Shown one piece after another: positions 12,637 through 20,978 of a DNA stretch of 23,848 bases. How positions within the stretch are numbered: position 1 is the stretch's first letter; each line of letters starts with the position of its first letter. Source of the stretch: JBIKLM01 sp044375105 (GTDB lineage Bacteria > Planctomycetota > UBA1135 > GCA-002686595). The stretch covers positions 1 through 23,848 of the forward strand of contig JBILNK010000057.1 in NCBI GenBank assembly GCA_044375105.1, read 5' to 3'. Below the pieces are notes generated by a model that was not told the DNA's origin, searched no databases, and was given only the letters and a program-made list of their open reading frames with translations. The position numbers and the translations under genes were made by a program.

Positions 12637-13632
12637 TCAGGGGCCGGCGCCGACGCGCAAGGCCCGCTCGAGCAACGCCGCCAGGGGCCTGGGCTCGAAT
12701 CCGAGCTCGCGGCATGCCCGCGCCCCGTCGAAGGCGAAGTGCTGACCCAGCAGCTCGAGGGCGTCGGGGGCCAGCAGGCCCAGGGGCCGCACCCGGTCCA
12801 GGGCGCGCGCGGCCTGCACCACGGCGGCCCACAGGAACGGCGGAACCGCCCCGAGGGGCGCCGGCTTGCCCAAAGCCCTGCAGGCGGCCCCGTAGAGGTC
12901 GAGCAGCGTCCGCGGCCGCTCCACCAGCAGGTAGCTCCGGCCAGGGCGTCCCTGTTCGAGGGCCAGCAGGGTGCCGCGGGCCACGTCCTCCACGTCCACG
13001 GGCGTCAAGGAACCGGGCGCGACCCAAAGCGGCGCGCCGCGCGCCTTGAGGCGCGCCAGGAAGCGAGCGGTGTTGCTGGCCTCGGTGGGGCCGAAGATCG
13101 CGCCGGGCAGCACGGCGCGCACGTCGCGGCCCGCGGCCCGCCCCCATTGGAAGGCGGCCGCCTGGGCCGCGCGCTTCGAATGCAGGTAGGCGGATGCCAG
13201 CTGCTGCCCGGCGAAGGGCGCCTCCTCATCCAGAGGCAGCTGGGGGCCCGGCGCGGGACCCAAGACCGCGACGGAGCTCACCAGGACGAGCCGCCCGAGC
13301 TCGGCTTTGCCCAGGGCCGAACACAGAGCCTGGGTGCCGCCCAGGTTGACCTCGAAGAGGGCTTGCCGATCCCGGCGCCGATAGCTGATCAGCGCGGCCG
13401 AATGGATCGCGGCCCCCTGACGATCGAGGGCCGCCAGGCGCCGGGTGGCGGCCTCCAAGCTGGCGGGATCGCGCAGGTCTCCGGGTTGGATCTCGAGCCC
13501 CGGCTCGGGGCGAAACGGCGCCTGGTCCGGGCGACGCACCAGGGCCAGCACGCCGTAGCCGCGGCGGCGCGCTTCGGCCAGCAAGTGCAGGCCCAGGAAG
13601 CCCGTAGCCCCCGTGACCAGCAGCCAGCCCAT
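12637..13632 (-). CDS. NAD-dependent epimerase/dehydratase (extended SDR family)
   Basis: This 331-aa protein has the Rossmann nucleotide-binding motif TGATGFLG at residues 7-14, a VSSVAV strand and the catalytic YLHSK (YxxxK) motif, so it should use NAD(P)H on a sugar nucleotide or other alcohol/ketone. SNTARFLARLKARG and the VDVEDVARGTLLALEQG segment are typical of extended SDRs of the hydroxysteroid dehydrogenase/dihydroflavonol-reductase type rather than GalE. The substrate is unknown. The ATG shares its A with the TGA stop of the upstream histidine kinase gene (TGATG), so translation should be coupled. This pairing of a sensor kinase with an SDR enzyme is unusual. A possible link is envelope or lipid modification, which is inference. 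Confidence 0.88.
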   Translation of the reverse strand: MGWLLVTGATGFLGLHLLAEARRRGYGVLALVRRPDQAPFRPEPGLEIQPGDLRDPASLEAATRRLAALDRQGAAIHSAALISYRRRDRQALFEVNLGGTQALCSALGKAELGRLVLVSSVAVLGPAPGPQLPLDEEAPFAGQQLASAYLHSKRAAQAAAFQWGRAAGRDVRAVLPGAIFGPTEASNTARFLARLKARGAPLWVAPGSLTPVDVEDVARGTLLALEQGRPGRSYLLVERPRTLLDLYGAACRALGKPAPLGAVPPFLWAAVVQAARALDRVRPLGLLAPDALELLGQHFAFDGARACRELGFEPRPLAALLERALRVGAGP

Positions 13633-15650
13633 CAGGCCGCCGCCTCCGGATCGCGGGGCAGCTCGAGGCGGGCACGGGCGCCGAGTACCTGGCCGCCGCC
13701 GTCCTCTAGGTTCTCGAGCTCGAGCTTGCCGCCCATGTCTTCGAGGATGCGCGCCGCGATCGCCAGCCCGAGCCCCGTGCCGTCGCCTTTGGTCGTGAAG
13801 TAGGGCTCGAACAGATGTCGGCGCGCGGTTTCGGTCAGGCCCGGCCCGCTGTCCTCGAGTTCGAGCAGCACGCGCGCCTCCCGGCCGCTGCCGCGCTCGC
13901 TGAGGCGCGCGGTCAGGCGCCCGCCCTGCCCCATGGCCTGCAGGGCGTTGGTGGTCAGATTGGTGAGCACGCGCTCCAGCTTGGCCCGATCGACGTGGAG
14001 CGGTCCGCCGCGGCCTTCGATCCTCAGTTGGATCCCGGCCCCATCGGCCCAGGCCCGGTGCAGCTCGAAGACCTGCGCCAGCAGCTCCGAGAGGGTCAAA
14101 CGCTCCGGCCGGTGCCGCTGCCCGCCGGTGAACTCGTAGAAGTCGTTGGCGGTCTCGCGCAGGGTGCGCACCTGGCGGCGCACGATCTCGATCGTGCGAT
14201 CGAGGATCTCGTGCTGCTGCGGCGAGCCCTCGCGGCGCGCGCGCTCGAGCAGATCCAGGGACAGCTGGATCGGCGTCAGCGGATTCTTGAGGTCGTGGGC
14301 CACCTGGCGCGCCATCTCGCGCCAGGCGGCGTCCTTCTCGGCGCGGATCAGGCGCTCGCGCTGCGTCTCGAGCTCGGCCACCATCTGGTTCATCGACTGG
14401 GCCAGCTGGCCGAGCTCGTCGGAGCGCTGCAGGGCCACGCGCGCTTTGAGGTCCCCGGCGGCGACCTGCCGGGTGAACTGCTTGAGCGCCTGCACCGGCG
14501 CCACCGTGCGGCGCGCCACGACCAGCGTCCACAGCACCGCCAAGAGCAACACCGCGGCCGTCCCGCGCAGCAACAGCGTGCGCTGCTCGCGGCTGGCGGC
14601 GACGATGTCCTCGTCGTCGATGCCGACCCCCACGACCCACTGGAATCCGCGCAAGGGCGGCGCCGTGCGGCAGAAAGAGGCCGTCTTAGGGCGCCCCTCG
14701 AACACGTAGTCGCGATACATGCCGGAGTGGGCCAGGCGCGCGTCCTCGACCATCTGCGAGAGGCCGATGCCCGGGCCGCTGACGGTGCGCTCGTACAGCT
14801 CCGGATTCCTGTGGGTCAGGATCGTGTCGCCGTCCGTGGCCCAGATCCAGGCATAGGGCGAAGGCACCTCCCCCTGGGACACCAGGCCGCGGAAGGCGTC
14901 CTTGATCACGGGCCGGCGGATGATCGCTTCGACAGCGTCCCAGGCCACCAGGGCGTACAGCACGCCCTGGATCTGCTGCTCTTCGAGGTAGGCGGACACC
15001 GGCGCGGCGATGCCCACGCTGGCCTGTTCGGCGCGGCGCGGCGCCTCATGGCGCGCCGGCAGCGGGAACAGCAGCGGCGAGATATGATGATCGACCAGCA
15101 CCGACTCGCCCCCCAGCGCCCGCTGGAACCAGTCGTGAGCGGAGAAATCCGCGGCGAACAGGCGCTCGGCGAGCTCCGCATCGATCAGCTGGCCGGAGCC
15201 GTCGACGCCGTTGCAGGCCACCAGGTGCCCCTGGCGATCGATCAGCAGCAGGGCCCGGTAGCCCGGCTTGATGCTGACGTAGCGGTTGAGGTTCAGCTCG
15301 TAGGCCAGGCGGAAGGGCGCGTCGTATTCCTCGTCGAAGAAGACCGCGCGGCGCGTGTGCTTGGGGCCCCAGCGCGGGCGCTCGGAATCGGGATCGCTGG
15401 CGTGCTCCGCCAGGGCCCAGGCCGCGATCGGGTCCGCTGCCCACAGGGACAGGTCGCGCTGGCGCTGGGCCAGCTCGAGGTCGATCTCGCCGGCCAGGTC
15501 GACCGCCAGCCCGGCCAGGGACTGGCGCACGAATTCGCGCGTCATCCGCCCGGCGATCTGGCCCTCGAGGTACAGGGCGAAGGTCGCGAACGGCAGCACC
15601 ACGACCGCCAGGATCGCCACCAGGAGCCGGGTCTCGAGCCGCCGGAACAT
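13632..15650 (-). CDS. Membrane sensor histidine kinase, NtrY-like, with periplasmic sensor
   Basis: This 672-aa protein senses an external or membrane signal and autophosphorylates on histidine. It has TM1 (about 8-30), a large extracytoplasmic double-Cache-like sensor (about 31-355; LLLIDRQGHLVACNG and YAWIWATDGDTILTHRNP mark two PAS-like units), TM2 (about 358-380) and HAMP (about 375-430). The H-box is ARQVAHDLKNPLTPIQL with H452. N568 lies in the N-box NLTTNAL, followed by EDSGPG (599-604), FEPYFTTK (614-621) and GDGTGLGLA (622-630). The HDLKNPLTPIQ wording is that of NtrY-like kinases. No response regulator is in the window, so it is an orphan here. The start ATG at 15650 follows a TACACT box by eight bases. 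The next gene overlaps its stop. Confidence 0.93.
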   Translation of the reverse strand: MFRRLETRLLVAILAVVVLPFATFALYLEGQIAGRMTREFVRQSLAGLAVDLAGEIDLELAQRQRDLSLWAADPIAAWALAEHASDPDSERPRWGPKHTRRAVFFDEEYDAPFRLAYELNLNRYVSIKPGYRALLLIDRQGHLVACNGVDGSGQLIDAELAERLFAADFSAHDWFQRALGGESVLVDHHISPLLFPLPARHEAPRRAEQASVGIAAPVSAYLEEQQIQGVLYALVAWDAVEAIIRRPVIKDAFRGLVSQGEVPSPYAWIWATDGDTILTHRNPELYERTVSGPGIGLSQMVEDARLAHSGMYRDYVFEGRPKTASFCRTAPPLRGFQWVVGVGIDDEDIVAASREQRTLLLRGTAAVLLLAVLWTLVVARRTVAPVQALKQFTRQVAAGDLKARVALQRSDELGQLAQSMNQMVAELETQRERLIRAEKDAAWREMARQVAHDLKNPLTPIQLSLDLLERARREGSPQQHEILDRTIEIVRRQVRTLRETANDFYEFTGGQRHRPERLTLSELLAQVFELHRAWADGAGIQLRIEGRGGPLHVDRAKLERVLTNLTTNALQAMGQGGRLTARLSERGSGREARVLLELEDSGPGLTETARRHLFEPYFTTKGDGTGLGLAIAARILEDMGGKLELENLEDGGGQVLGARARLELPRDPEAAA

Positions 15651-15658
15651 GCCCGCGG

Positions 15659-15664
15659 AGTGTA
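15659..15664 (-). promoter_or_regulatory. -10 box TACACT for the kinase-epimerase operon
   Basis: On the minus strand TACACT is followed by eight bases (CCGCGGGC) and the ATG at 15650. It faces the plus-strand box at 15685-15690; the whole divergent intergenic region is only 47 bp. Confidence 0.5.
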
Positions 15665-15684
15665 CGGACGGGGGCCGGGACGCA

Positions 15685-15690
15685 TAGTCT
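15685..15690 (+). promoter_or_regulatory. -10 box TAGTCT for the heptosyltransferase-type gene
   Basis: TAGTCT is followed by seven bases (CGGGGCC) and the ATG at 15698. With the opposing TACACT box it leaves 20 bp between the two divergent -10 boxes, so two polymerases could not bind both at once. Confidence 0.55.
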
Positions 15691-15697
15691 CGGGGCC

Positions 15698-16807
15698 ATG
15701 CTGCGGCTCCTGCTGGTGCGCCTTTCGGCCCTGGGCGACTGCCTGCACGCACTGCCGGCCTTCCACCGGCTGCGGGCGGCGCTGCCCGAGGCCCGCATCG
15801 CGTGGGCGGTCGAAGAGCGCCACGCGGCGCTGCTAGCGGGTCTGCCGGGGCTCGAGCGCGCGATCGTCTTCGAGCGCCGGCGCGGGCTGGCCGGTCTGTG
15901 GTCCCACTGGCGCGCCCTGCGGGCCTTCGATGCCCACTGGGCCATCGACCTGCAGGGCAACGGCAAGAGCCAGCTGGCGATCGCCGGCAGCGGGGCGCGC
16001 CGGCGGCTGGGAGCCGCTCGGGCCGATCGGGCCGAAGCCTGGCCGCGGCTCTCGCCCCGCTGGGTGATCGCGGCCGCGCGCCCACGGGGCGACGGCGGCG
16101 AGCGGCATGCGGTCGAGCGCGGGCTCGCCCTGGTCGAGACGCTGCTGTCCGAACTCCGCGGCCACTCCGCAGGCAGCCCGCTCGCGGGTCCTGCGGCCGC
16201 CCCGCGCCTGGACCTGGGGCTGAGCGCGGGGGAACGGGCCGCCGGCGCCGAACGCTGGCGCCGCGCGAGCGCCGGCCGGGAGCGCGCCTGGATCCTGCAC
16301 CCCTCGGAGCGGCCCGACCCGCGGGCCTGGCCAGAAGCCCAATGGCTGGCCTTGATCGAAGCGGCCCGCCGCCGAGCACCGGCCCTGTGGATCAGCCACG
16401 GGCCCGCCGAGGCCGCGCTGCTAGAGAGGCTCGAATCCAGGCTCGGCCCCCTGCCGCGCGCCCCCGAGGCGCTCGCCCCCCGCGAGCAAGCCGCCCTGCT
16501 GACCGCCGCCGCACAGAGCGGCGCCTGCTTCGTCGGCGCGGACCGCGGCGCCCTGCACCTGGCGGCCAGCGCGGGGTTGCCCTGCCTGGTACTGGCCGGC
16601 CCCACCGACCCGGCCCGCACCGGTCCCTACCCCCCGCCCGGGCGCCCCGGCAGCCCCCACCGTGTCCTGACCAGCGCCGCCGCGCTGAGCTGCCGACCGT
16701 GCCGCGCCCGCACCTGCCGCCTGCCGGAGGGGCCGCGCTGCCTGGACGAGCTCTGCGCCTCGGCGGTGCTGGACCTGCTCGAAGACCGACGCGGCTGGCC
16801 GCGCTGA
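15698..16807 (+). CDS. Glycosyltransferase family 9 (LPS heptosyltransferase type)
   Basis: This 369-aa protein should transfer heptose from an ADP-heptose donor to the lipid A-core of LPS on the cytoplasmic face of the inner membrane. The N-terminus RLSALGDCLHALPAFHRLR is the GT9 acceptor-side signature with the catalytic-type Asp14. The donor-side motif is GADRGALHLAASAGLPCLVLAGPTDP (split here at residues 280-305), and the tail has the family's cysteine pattern CRPCRARTC...RCLDEL. In other GT9 enzymes the first part of the donor motif reads DTG; here Thr is replaced by Arg (R283). The substituted position near residue 209 is Arg instead of Lys. Which sugar it transfers is therefore uncertain. 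It is divergent from the histidine kinase and near lptFG. Confidence 0.9.
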   Translation: MLRLLLVRLSALGDCLHALPAFHRLRAALPEARIAWAVEERHAALLAGLPGLERAIVFERRRGLAGLWSHWRALRAFDAHWAIDLQGNGKSQLAIAGSGARRRLGAARADRAEAWPRLSPRWVIAAARPRGDGGERHAVERGLALVETLLSELRGHSAGSPLAGPAAAPRLDLGLSAGERAAGAERWRRASAGRERAWILHPSERPDPRAWPEAQWLALIEAARRRAPALWISHGPAEAALLERLESRLGPLPRAPEALAPREQAALLTAAAQSGACFVGADRGALHLAASAGLPCLVLAGPTDPARTGPYPPPGRPGSPHRVLTSAAALSCRPCRARTCRLPEGPRCLDELCASAVLDLLEDRRGWPR

Positions 16808-16824
16808 CCCGCCGCGCTGACCCG
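16799..16824 (+). repeat. 13-bp tandem duplication across a stop codon
   Basis: CCGCGCTGACCCG occurs twice in direct succession (16799-16811 and 16812-16824). The first copy includes the last codons and TGA of the GT9 gene; the second repeats the stop downstream. It looks like a recent slippage event and should not change the protein. Confidence 0.8.
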
Positions 16825-16860
16825 CCAAGAACTGCCCGCAGGGCGCTGGGCCCGCCCCTG

Positions 16861-16898
16861 CGCCCGTTGGAAGCGGCCCGGGGGCCGGCGAACGGGCG
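16861..16898. terminator. Two-part GC hairpin between convergent genes
   Basis: An outer 8-bp stem, CGCCCGTT (16861-16868) with AACGGGCG (16891-16898), encloses an inner 6-bp stem, CGGCCC (16874-16879) with GGGCCG (16882-16887). It sits in the 215-bp gap between the GT9 gene and the convergent TPR-lipoprotein gene. It is symmetric enough to act in both directions, but has no T-tract. Confidence 0.55.
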
Positions 16899-17022
16899 GG
16901 TCTGACCCTCGGTCGCCGCCCGAGCCGCTGGCGCCGGAGCCGGCGGGAGCGCGGGGAAGCATCTACGCCGAGCGAAGATCCCAGCCGGCGCGGCGGCCAG
17001 CGGCCTCCCTCTGACGAGCCGG

Positions 17023-18318
17023 TCAGCCCTTGGGCGCTGCGTTGCGCTCGAGCTGCCGCAGCCGGCGCTGCACGTCGGCGTAGGTGGGCCAGATCAGCTC
17101 GATCTGGCGCAGCAGGGCCAGCTGCTGCTCCAGATCCTCGCTGGCCAGGGCCTGCTGATAGAGCCGCTCGGCGTCGGCGATGTAACCGGCCAGGGTCTCG
17201 CGCCGGGCGCGCGCATCCAGGTAGCCGCCGACCTGCTCGGCCAGCAACTCGTCGTAGGCGCGGATCGCGTCCGGATAGCGGAAGTCCTGCTCGAGCAGCA
17301 GCGCCCGTTCGTAGGCGTGGGTGGTGCGCTCTTCCTCGGCCCGGGCGCGCAGCTGGGCCACCTGGTCCGCCTGCAGCCGGGTCAGCTCGAGGGCCTGGTC
17401 GAAGTGCTCGAGGGCGCGGGTGAAGTCCTTGGCCCTGAGCTGCTGGTCGGCATCCGAGAGCAGATCGAGCACGCGCACCTCCACGTCGGTGCGCTCGAAG
17501 CCCTCGTTGGCCGGAGCGTAGTCGGGTTCGATCGAGCGCGCCATGCGGTATTCGGCCCGCGCAGCCCGGAACAAGCCCAGGTCCTCGAGTTCCTGCCCCA
17601 CGCCGCAGCGCTCCTCGGCCAGCAGCAAGTTCACCTCCTCCTGGCGCAGCTGCCCCGCTTCGGAATCCGGCTGGTACTTGAGCGCGGCTTGGAAGCGTTG
17701 GATCGCCTCGGCGGTCCGCAGCTCGCGCAGGGCGGTCACGCCCTCGTTGTAGTACTCGCTGGAGCGCTCGCCGAAATAGGCCTCGATGGCGTCCACGCGC
17801 CGTTTGCCGAGCAGCGTCTGAGGATCGTTGGGCCAGTACTCGAGGGCCTTCGAATAGTGCATGCGGGCCTCGTCGAACTCCCCCGAGGCCTCGGCCTCGA
17901 AGGCCGCCAGCCGCTCGATCATGGCCAGTTCACGGCGCACCTTGAGTTCCCAGTGGCGTGCGTGCTCGCTGTCCGGCAACAGCGCGAGGGCCCGCTCCAA
18001 GGCCGGCACCGCTTCCGCTTGGCGGTCCTCGAAGATCAAGCGGCGGCCCCGGTCGAGCCAATAGGCCCCGCTGGCGCGCTGCCAGAGCTCGTCCGCCGCG
18101 GCATCGCCGGGACGCTGCTTCGCCAAGCCGGCGGAGCGCTCGACCGCCTCGGGGAAGCGCCCCTCGGCCATCAGGACCTCGACCTCTTGGAGCTCATCCC
18201 GGGCGCCGGAGCCGCTTTGGCAGCCCAGGGCGAGAAGCAGCCCCAGGGCCAGGGGCAGGGCTCGGCCGGCGGACGGCGTAGGTTGCCGGCGCGGGGCCGG
18301 AGACGGGACGAATGCCAT
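17023..18318 (-). CDS. TPR-repeat lipoprotein
   Basis: This 431-aa protein has a lipoprotein signal: a Pro/Arg n-region, hydrophobic core ALPLALGLLLA and lipobox LALGC with Cys33. The rest is helical with repeated TPR-like pairs such as EGVTALRELRTAEAIQRFQA, ALKYQPDSEAG, DADQQLRAKDFTRALEHFDQ and ALLLEQDFRYPDAIRAYDE, interrupted by long Glu/Arg-rich helices. It should sit on the periplasmic side of the outer or inner membrane and act as an assembly scaffold; the partner is unknown. The ATG at 18318 begins directly before the signal peptide. I see no -10 box close to it; a weak GATAGT (18371-18366, minus strand) is about 47 bases upstream. It is separated from lptG by 360 bp, so it is probably not in that operon. 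Confidence 0.85.
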   Translation of the reverse strand: MAFVPSPAPRRQPTPSAGRALPLALGLLLALGCQSGSGARDELQEVEVLMAEGRFPEAVERSAGLAKQRPGDAAADELWQRASGAYWLDRGRRLIFEDRQAEAVPALERALALLPDSEHARHWELKVRRELAMIERLAAFEAEASGEFDEARMHYSKALEYWPNDPQTLLGKRRVDAIEAYFGERSSEYYNEGVTALRELRTAEAIQRFQAALKYQPDSEAGQLRQEEVNLLLAEERCGVGQELEDLGLFRAARAEYRMARSIEPDYAPANEGFERTDVEVRVLDLLSDADQQLRAKDFTRALEHFDQALELTRLQADQVAQLRARAEEERTTHAYERALLLEQDFRYPDAIRAYDELLAEQVGGYLDARARRETLAGYIADAERLYQQALASEDLEQQLALLRQIELIWPTYADVQRRLRQLERNAAPKG

Positions 18319-18678
18319 GGGCGGAAGTTGGGCCTGGGGGGCCGAGGCGGACGGCCGGCGGCTTGACTATCTTCCCCGGGCCGAGTCCGCCGGTGCAACC
18401 GCGAAGCAGAGGCGCTGCCAGCCGGGCTCCAGCCCGGGGCCATGGCCTGCGCCCTAGTCGGGCCGGGATGGGCCCTGCGCTCGGGCCCGCCGCCGAGGGG
18501 CGGGGCGGCCGGCGGCGGCGGGGCGCTCGGCTGGGCGCACCCTGCGGCGCGAGCGGTTCGGGCGCGAGGGTCGAGCCCGGATCGCCGAGGAGCGGCGCCG
18601 GGACCTCGCCGGCCAGCGAAACCCGGCCGAGAGATCGGCCCGCGCAGCCTTCCAGGCCGATCGCAGCCCGGGGCCGCG
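18319..18678. other. 360-bp gene-free region between lptG and the TPR-lipoprotein gene
   Basis: Besides the lptG-side hairpin (18633-18662) it holds a 7-bp hairpin CCGGGCT-CC-AGCCCGG at 18422-18437 and a possible weak promoter for the TPR gene near 18366. Open frames here are Arg/Gly/Pro strings without family resemblance. I see no RNA gene. Confidence 0.55.
18633..18662 (-). terminator. Hairpin after lptG
   Basis: GATCGGCC (18633-18640) and GGCCGATC (18655-18662) are perfect 8-bp inverted copies with a 14-base loop. They begin 16 bases after the lptG stop codon. No T-tract follows on the minus strand. Confidence 0.5.
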
Positions 18679-19809
18679 CTAGCTGCGTCCGCCGCAGAAC
18701 AGCACCACCCCCAGGCTGCCGAAGAAAGTCGGCGGCAGCCAGGCGGCCAAAAGCGGCGAGATGTGTCCCTGCATGCCGAGGTTCAAGCACACGAAGTCTG
18801 CGCAGAAATAGAACACGCACAGGAGGAACCCCGCCACCGGGCCGATGCCGTCGCGGCCGCGCTCGTAGCTCATCAAGAACGGCAGGCCGCACAGCAGCAG
18901 CACCAGGTTGGCCAAGGGGAAAGTCAGCAGGTATTGCCGCAGGGTGCGATATTGCACGTTGTCTGGATCCCGGGAGGAAAGCAGCGTGGCCTGGGCGTAG
19001 GACAGGTCCATCGGATTGGAGCGCCCTTTCCAAGCGCTCCACACGTCGTAGGGATGGAATTCGAGCCCGCCGCTCAGCGCTTCGAGCTCGGTGCGCGTGC
19101 GCTGGTCGCTGCCCACGTCCTCGCGCCAACCGCCCTCGAGCTCCCAGAAACCATAGCCGCTGACCCCGCGATAGGTGCCCCGAGCCGCGCCGTAATGGAT
19201 CCAGCGCTCGCCGATCAGCCGCACCGCGTCGAGGCCCTCGAAGAGCGCGCCGTCGCCGCTTGGATCAGGTCCGGGCACGTAGGCGTCCAAGCGAATCATC
19301 TCGCCCTGGCGGTCCTTGAGCCGCAGGCGCTCGAGGCGCACGCTGGGCTGGCGTCGGTCGAGCTCGATGCCCAAGGTGTCGCTGAAAAAGCCCAGCCGAG
19401 CCACGGCCTGCTCGCGGCCCAGGAAACAGCCCACCGCCATCAGCCCGGCGACGAAGAAGACCGGCGCCATCAGCCGGCGGGCGGAGATGCCGATCGAGAG
19501 GGCCGCGACCATCTCCCCGCTCTTCTTGAGGCGCGCCATGGTGAACAGCCCCGCGATCAGGGTCACGAAGGGCGCCAGGGACAGGAACAGGAACGGGGCC
19601 CGCAGCAGGCAATAGCCCGCGACACGCCAGAGCTGCTGCCACGGGGTGTGCTGACCGTCGGGCTCGAGCCAGTCGTCGACGTTGGCCGCCAGATTGACGA
19701 TCATGTAGAGGCCCACCAGCACACCAGCGGCCACCAGCAGGGCGGCCAGGTAATTGCCCGCCACGTAGCGATCGAGGCGCCCGCCGAGGGCCCAGCGGCG
19801 CGGGCTCAT
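18679..19809 (-). CDS. lptG: LPS export permease LptG-like (YjgP/YjgQ family)
   Basis: This 376-aa protein is one half of the inner-membrane permease that extracts LPS for transport to the outer membrane with LptB, LptC and LptF. It shows three N-terminal membrane helices (about 20-42, 70-92 and 112-130), a periplasmic beta-jellyroll region (about 140-290; LDRRQPSVRLERLRLKDRQG, WIHYGAARGTYRGVSGYGFWELEGG) and three C-terminal helices (LTFPLANLVLLLCGLPFL, GPVAGFLLCVFYF, LAAWLPPTFFGSLGVVLF). Its ATG overlaps the lptF stop as ATGA (19809-19806). The LptF/LptG assignment within the pair follows gene order and the conserved ARLKKSGEMVAALSIGIS block; the two subfamilies are similar. lptB, lptA and lptC are not in the window. 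Confidence 0.87.
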   Translation of the reverse strand: MSPRRWALGGRLDRYVAGNYLAALLVAAGVLVGLYMIVNLAANVDDWLEPDGQHTPWQQLWRVAGYCLLRAPFLFLSLAPFVTLIAGLFTMARLKKSGEMVAALSIGISARRLMAPVFFVAGLMAVGCFLGREQAVARLGFFSDTLGIELDRRQPSVRLERLRLKDRQGEMIRLDAYVPGPDPSGDGALFEGLDAVRLIGERWIHYGAARGTYRGVSGYGFWELEGGWREDVGSDQRTRTELEALSGGLEFHPYDVWSAWKGRSNPMDLSYAQATLLSSRDPDNVQYRTLRQYLLTFPLANLVLLLCGLPFLMSYERGRDGIGPVAGFLLCVFYFCADFVCLNLGMQGHISPLLAAWLPPTFFGSLGVVLFCGGRS

Positions 19810-20969
19810 CGGCGCAGCTCCTTGATCAGCCAGATCAGGCCGATCGCCAGCCCCAGCCCATCGGCGCTCCAGGCCGCCATCAGGGGCTCGAGCTTTCCAG
19901 AGGCCGCCAGCTGCTTGCCGAGGCGCATCGAAAGCACGTAATAGACGAAGGCGTAGCCCGAGGCGGCCCCGAGGCTGACCAGCGGTTTGATGCCTCCGAG
20001 CCGCAGGCCCGTGGCCACGCCCAGCATCAGGAAAACCAGATAGTTGGCGCAGCGGGCGAGCCGCGAATGGAGCTCGAACCGATAGCCGTAGTGCAGCTTG
20101 CGCGCGAGGAGTCCTTCGGGGGAGATCAGCGTCTCGTCCCGGCCCTTCACCACGCCGGTGGCGTCGAAGGCTTCAACCGTGGATGCCAGCGCCGGATCGG
20201 TCCGCAGCGCGGCGTCCTTGGCCAGCGCCGCGCGGATCTCGCTGGAGCGGCGGTAGCTGCCCGCCCCCAGGAACTTGGGCCGGCGCTCCACCAGCTGGTC
20301 CAGGGCCACCCAGAAGGCGGGTGCCTCGATGGCCAGGTTGCCTTCGTCCTTGACGGTGGCCATGCCGGTCAAAGCCAAGCCGAGGTGCGTGTCGGTCAGC
20401 ATCACACGCGCCGTCGAAGCCACCAGGTGCTGGGCCTCCCCATCGGGATGGGGCACCACGATCTGGGCCTTGTAGAAGGTGTCGCCCAGGCGCTGCACGC
20501 CGGCCAGGTAGAACTTGCCGAAGTCGATCTCGCTGCGTCCCGGGGCCAGGCTGCGGAAACTCTGGATCAGGGTGTCGACCCGGAAGCGGCCCTGCTCTGC
20601 CTTCCAGCTCGGACTGACCTCCGAAATCAGGAGGAAGGTCGCGCCACCCAGGGCCCCCGCGACCAGCAGGCCAGGCAGGAGCACCCGCGCCGGATGGATC
20701 CCGGCCATCAAGATCGCGATCCATTCCCGATCCGCCACCAGGCGGCCGAACGTGGTCACGACGCCGAGCAGGAAGCCCAGCGAGAGCAGGTAGGGCAGGA
20801 GCTCGCCGCCGACCAGCGGGATGTAGCGCAGCACAGCCCCCAGCGAAACGCCGCCGAGCTTTTGGACCGCCGTGACCGCCGTGGCCGGGAAGACCACGAA
20901 AAACAGCGCCAGCGTGGCCAGCAGGGCCGAGGTGGCGAGTTGGCGCAGGAGGTAGCGGAACAGGATCAC
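19806..20969 (-). CDS. lptF: LPS export permease LptF-like (YjgP/YjgQ family)
   Basis: This 387-aa protein is the partner permease of LptG. It has membrane helices at about 12-32, 51-75 and 97-117, a periplasmic region of about 120-300, and helices at about 308-327, 330-350 and 365-383. The N-terminal FRYLLRQLATSALLATLALFF, the ADREWIAILMAGIHPARVL cytoplasmic loop and RLARCANYLVFLMLGVATGL near the end are the family's usual blocks. The start is a GTG at 20969, nine bases after TAAACT on the minus strand. Its TGA overlaps the lptG ATG, so the two should be made in equal amounts. It is divergent from the LPS-kinase-like gene, which fits a shared role in LPS. Confidence 0.88.
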   Translation of the reverse strand: MILFRYLLRQLATSALLATLALFFVVFPATAVTAVQKLGGVSLGAVLRYIPLVGGELLPYLLSLGFLLGVVTTFGRLVADREWIAILMAGIHPARVLLPGLLVAGALGGATFLLISEVSPSWKAEQGRFRVDTLIQSFRSLAPGRSEIDFGKFYLAGVQRLGDTFYKAQIVVPHPDGEAQHLVASTARVMLTDTHLGLALTGMATVKDEGNLAIEAPAFWVALDQLVERRPKFLGAGSYRRSSEIRAALAKDAALRTDPALASTVEAFDATGVVKGRDETLISPEGLLARKLHYGYRFELHSRLARCANYLVFLMLGVATGLRLGGIKPLVSLGAASGYAFVYYVLSMRLGKQLAASGKLEPLMAAWSADGLGLAIGLIWLIKELRR

Positions 20970-20978
20970 GGCGTAGGG

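Noticed and set aside
12496..13803. A 435-codon plus-strand frame opposite the epimerase gene
   Set aside because: It is antisense to a clear Rossmann-fold enzyme and is made of Gly/Gln/Arg-rich sequence.
13815..15836. A 673-codon plus-strand frame opposite the histidine kinase gene
   Set aside because: It is the antisense shadow of the kinase coding sequence, with compositionally biased sequence and no motif.
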